7,619 nucleotides of DNA. Source: Actinomycetes bacterium (lineage in GTDB: Bacteria; Actinomycetota; Thermoleophilia; Gaiellales; Gaiellaceae). The stretch covers positions 1 to 7,619 of the forward strand of contig JAUXJK010000095.1 in NCBI GenBank assembly GCA_030624785.1, read 5' to 3'. Positions 5,591 to 7,619 of this stretch are shown piece after piece; positions within the stretch are counted from its first letter, which is position 1, and the number at the start of each line of letters is the position of its first letter. The translations under genes and the position numbers were made by a program. A model generated the notes under the pieces. That model saw only the letters and a list, made by a program, of their open reading frames with translations, had not been told where the DNA came from and ran no database searches.

Positions 5591-5623
5591 GCGGAGGGGA
5601 GTTGCGCAAGACGCCGCAGGCTG

Positions 5624-5663
5624 GGTAAAGCTGGAATGCATCGATGGATGCAACCTGGTAAAG
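5624..5663. repeat. Inverted repeat flanked by direct repeats in the sigma gene leader
   Basis: TGCATC-GATG-GATGCA at 5637-5652 is a perfect inverted repeat with 6-base arms. It is flanked by two direct copies of GGTAAAG at 5624-5630 and 5657-5663. The arrangement lies between the TPR gene stop and the sigma gene and could be an operator or paired promoter elements. No function is proven. Confidence 0.55.
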
Positions 5664-5664
5664 T
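5656..5664 (+). promoter_or_regulatory. Possible extended -10 promoter of the sigma gene
   Basis: TGGTAAAGT fits the extended -10 pattern TGn followed by a hexamer (TAAAGT) matching four of six consensus bases. A start near 5671 would give a leader of about 66 bases. No convincing -35 box is present at 16-18 bases, so the call is weak. Confidence 0.25.
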
Positions 5665-5675
5665 CACGGGTTCAG

Positions 5676-5686
5676 TCCGAATCGGA
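5676..5686. repeat. Small inverted repeat in the sigma gene leader
   Basis: TCCGA-A-TCGGA is an 11-base near-perfect palindrome, 50 bases before the sigma start. It would lie just downstream of a transcription start near 5671. At 5-base arms it could be chance. Confidence 0.35.
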
Positions 5687-5720
5687 ACGAAGACTCGGGC
5701 ACGTAGAACGATTCGCGCTG

Positions 5721-5730
5721 GAAAGGGGGG
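5721..5730 (+). promoter_or_regulatory. Ribosome binding site of the sigma gene
   Basis: GAAAGGGGGG ends 6 bases before the GTG at 5737 and decides for this non-ATG start. Confidence 0.6.
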
Positions 5731-5736
5731 ACGCGA

Positions 5737-6744
5737 GTGTTCGAAGAGCAAGCAACCGTGTTGGTTGAGGGGGATGCTGCTGCCGGTTTGCCCGGAGCGG
5801 AGTTCGATTCGCGAGATGCCGACTGGGGGTCGTCGCGACTTGAAAGAGCAGTGCGGAGGACATCAGCTGAGTCCGAGACGCCGGCATCTCGTAGTTCTGA
5901 CGCACGGGATGGCTCGGGCGATGCTCTACAGCTATTCCTTACAGCCATTGGCAAGGTGCGTCTGCTCACGGCAGCGCAAGAGGTTGAGCTAGCGAAGCGC
6001 GTTGAGCGTGGCGATCTCGAGGCAAAGAGCCAGATGATCGAAGCCAACCTACGTCTTGTCGTCTCGATAGCGAAGGGCTATCGAAACCAGGGCCTACCGT
6101 TTCTCGATCTGATCCAGGAGGGGACGCTCGGTCTGGTGCGAGCAGTCGAGAAGTTCGACTACCGACGCGGGTACAAGTTCTCAACGTATGCGACCTGGTG
6201 GATCCGTCAGTCAGTTGCACGAGCACTGGCCGACAAAGGACGAACTGTTCGGATGCCGGTCCATGTCGTCGAGAAGCTCAACAAGATTTTGCGATTTGAA
6301 CGACGTGCGCTAGCCGAGCGCGGGATCGCACCTGGGGTCGAGGAGATCGCCCGCGAACTGGAGATACCGGCGAGCGAGGTCGAGCGCATAAAGCGAAGCG
6401 CCCAGGCGCCCGTCTCCCTCGAAAAGCCGGTTGGCGATGAGGAAGGATCTGCCCTCGGCGAGTTCATCGCCGACCCTGACGCGCCGATGCCGGAGGATGT
6501 GGCGGATGAGGCGGTGCGCCGCGATACGCTCCTCGATTTCCTCGATCACCTCGGTCATCGCGAGCGGAGAGTGCTTGAGATGCGCTACGGGCTCTACGGT
6601 GAGCATCAGCGGACCCTCGACGAGGTCGGACGCGAATTCAACGTGACGCGTGAGCGAATTCGACAGATCGAATCACAGAGTTTGAGAAAGCTGCAGGCGA
6701 TCGCTCAGGCACAGGCTCGCATGCCACTTCGGAGCATCGCCTAG
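5737..6744 (+). CDS. RNA polymerase sigma factor, sigma-70 family (RpoD/SigA-like, probably group 2)
   Basis: This 335-residue sigma factor directs RNA polymerase to promoters. After a variable N-terminus of about 60 residues, region 1.2 spans about 63-96, region 2 about 97-170, region 3 about 171-250 and region 4 about 260-325. Region 2 contains the core-binding LIQEGTLGLVRAVEKFDYRRG and the -10-reading FSTYATWWIRQ motif with Gln158. Region 4 has the -35-reading helix-turn-helix, with DEVGREFNVTRERIRQIE at about 295-312. A long acidic region 1.1 is absent. The C-terminus ends MPLRSIA instead of the longer Arg/Lys-rich tail common in primary sigma factors. A group 2 (RpoD-like, nonessential) factor is therefore more likely than the housekeeping one, though a compact primary factor is not excluded. 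It starts at GTG with a strong GGGGGG site. No anti-sigma gene is adjacent. Confidence 0.93.
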   Translation: MFEEQATVLVEGDAAAGLPGAEFDSRDADWGSSRLERAVRRTSAESETPASRSSDARDGSGDALQLFLTAIGKVRLLTAAQEVELAKRVERGDLEAKSQMIEANLRLVVSIAKGYRNQGLPFLDLIQEGTLGLVRAVEKFDYRRGYKFSTYATWWIRQSVARALADKGRTVRMPVHVVEKLNKILRFERRALAERGIAPGVEEIARELEIPASEVERIKRSAQAPVSLEKPVGDEEGSALGEFIADPDAPMPEDVADEAVRRDTLLDFLDHLGHRERRVLEMRYGLYGEHQRTLDEVGREFNVTRERIRQIESQSLRKLQAIAQAQARMPLRSIA

Positions 6745-6813
6745 CAAGAAGAGAACACCCGGCGGCGTCCGAGCGCCAGGAGTCGTACCACCTGTCTCGA
6801 GTAGATGCGCGCC

Positions 6814-6819
6814 TAGACT
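6814..6819 (+). promoter_or_regulatory. -10 box close to the M20 peptidase start
   Basis: TAGACT matches four of six -10 bases (TAnnnT) and ends 7 bases before the ATG at 6827. Transcription would begin at or next to the start codon, giving a leaderless message. This agrees with the lack of a good Shine-Dalgarno site (only GTGGG just before ATG). Confidence 0.4.
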
Positions 6820-6826
6820 CGTGGGC

Positions 6827-7619
6827 ATGCAACCGGCAGCTGAATGGCTCGAGGAGCTCTACGACTTCCTGAGAATCCCGAGTATCAGTGCGTCGGCCGA
6901 TCACGCGGCCGACGTACGGCTCGCGGCACAGTGGGTGTGCGACTTCATCGTCGCGGCCGGCGGCTCCTGTGTCGTCCGCGAGACCAAATCTGGATTCCCA
7001 CTCGTGGACGGCGCGTTTGACGCGAGCGTGCGCCCCGATTCCGCTGCAACCGTTCTCGTTTACGGACATTGTGATGTCCAGCCGGCCGGTGATCTCAGCC
7101 TGTGGCAGTCCGATCCGTTCGAGCCCGAGATTCGCGACGGATACATCTACGGTCGGGGCTCGGTCGACGACAAAGGGAACCTGTACCTGCTGCTCCGAGC
7201 CGCGGCCGATCTCGCCCTGAACGGCGAGTTGCCGGTCAACCTCAGGATCCTTTGCGATAGCGAGGAGGAGATCGGGGGCCATTCCGCCGTCGACTTTCTG
7301 GAAAGCGATGACGTCCGCGCTGACGCGTGCGTGATCTTCGACAGCATGATGCCGAGGCTCGACACCCCGTCGTTTGAGATCGGTACCCGCGGTCTCGCGT
7401 ACTTCCAGGTCGAGGTGACTACGGGCGAGCGTGACCTTCACTCAGGACTCTTCGGCGGTGCGGCACTCAACGCAGCCCACGTTCTGATGGACGTCCTTGG
7501 CTCGGTCACGAGGGTTCCCGATGAGTTGCGAGCAGGTGTGATTCCGCCAAGCGAGAGTGAGCTGGAGAGCTGGTCAGAACTCGATAGGAGTGCGTCTCTG
7601 CTCCTCGAGGATGGGGGTC
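6827..7619 (+). CDS. M20 family metallopeptidase (dipeptidase-like), 3' end outside window
   Basis: The first 264 residues of an M20/M28-clan zinc peptidase are visible, and the frame runs open to the window edge. The N-terminal part LYDFLRIPSIS (11-21) is typical of the family. The first metal ligand is His81 in GHCDVQPAG, with catalytic Asp83 beside it. The bridging Asp114 lies in GRGSVDDKG (109-117). The catalytic pair Glu147-Glu148 is in DSEEEIGGH, and the third ligand Asp172 is in FDS. His205 (DLHSGLFGG, 203-211) begins the dimerisation or lid domain. The pattern resembles carnosinase-like dipeptidases, which cleave small peptides in the cytoplasm. Relatives include deacylases such as ArgE and DapE, so the substrate is not fixed. 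Cys82 stands where Tyr is common (GHYDVQP). A usual length of about 450 residues means roughly 190 are missing. Confidence 0.92.
   Translation, partial: MQPAAEWLEELYDFLRIPSISASADHAADVRLAAQWVCDFIVAAGGSCVVRETKSGFPLVDGAFDASVRPDSAATVLVYGHCDVQPAGDLSLWQSDPFEPEIRDGYIYGRGSVDDKGNLYLLLRAAADLALNGELPVNLRILCDSEEEIGGHSAVDFLESDDVRADACVIFDSMMPRLDTPSFEIGTRGLAYFQVEVTTGERDLHSGLFGGAALNAAHVLMDVLGSVTRVPDELRAGVIPPSESELESWSELDRSASLLLEDGG

Noticed and set aside
5664..6047. Minus-strand ORF of 127 residues over the sigma gene start
   Set aside because: Low-complexity Ser/Arg/Ala-rich translation, antisense to sigma regions 1.2 and 2; typical shadow of a high-GC gene.
6638..7441. 267-residue minus-strand ORF
   Set aside because: It is antisense to the end of the sigma factor and to the M20 peptidase, whose metal ligands and catalytic residues are all readable on the plus strand; it shows no recognisable domain.

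Overview
This window looks like chromosomal DNA from a high-GC, Gram-positive-type bacterium, most likely a deep-branching actinobacterium. The strongest pointer is a gene set for cysteine synthesis through a sulfur-carrier protein (MoeZ, CysO, CysM, Mec), best known from Mycobacterium tuberculosis. A small secreted 'CDPH'-type cupredoxin and promoter-like -10 boxes very close to start codons (leaderless-type starts) fit the same view. Placement in Thermoleophilia or Solirubrobacterales is a guess from protein style. No rRNA, tRNA, CRISPR array, transposase or prophage signature was seen, and no gene-free stretch exceeds 300 bases.

Layout. Positions 2-640 (+) hold the C-terminal ATPase domain of an ABC exporter, truncated by the window edge. 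Converging on it with 5 bases between stop codons is a small pterin-4a-carbinolamine dehydratase (646-903, -). Diverging from that gene is a secreted type-1 copper protein (1022-1447, +). Next comes a three-gene minus-strand cluster, read from right to left: a rhodanese-E1 sulfurtransferase/adenylyltransferase of the MoeZ/MoeB/ThiF family (3189-4379), a single ORF fusing CysO to CysM (1942-3165), and the JAMM metallopeptidase Mec (1512-1889). Divergent from this operon, across a 38-base gap with overlapping -10 boxes, is a membrane-anchored TPR protein (4418-5590, +). A sigma-70 family factor (5737-6744, +) follows after a 146-base leader with inverted repeats. The window ends inside an M20 metallopeptidase (6827-7619, +).

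How the genes work together. The minus-strand cluster supplies all protein parts of one pathway. The MoeZ-like enzyme adenylates the C-terminal glycine of CysO and sulfurates it to a thiocarboxylate. CysM adds this sulfur to an aminoacrylate made from O-phosphoserine, leaving cysteine attached to CysO, and Mec cuts the cysteine off. The unusual point is that CysO and CysM are one continuous 407-residue chain, with the CysO diglycine buried at residues 88-89. The reactive C-terminus does not exist until the chain is cut. The downstream JAMM protease gene suggests a ubiquitin-precursor-like maturation, with Mec (or another protease) cutting after Gly89. This is inference, and it is the most interesting observation here.
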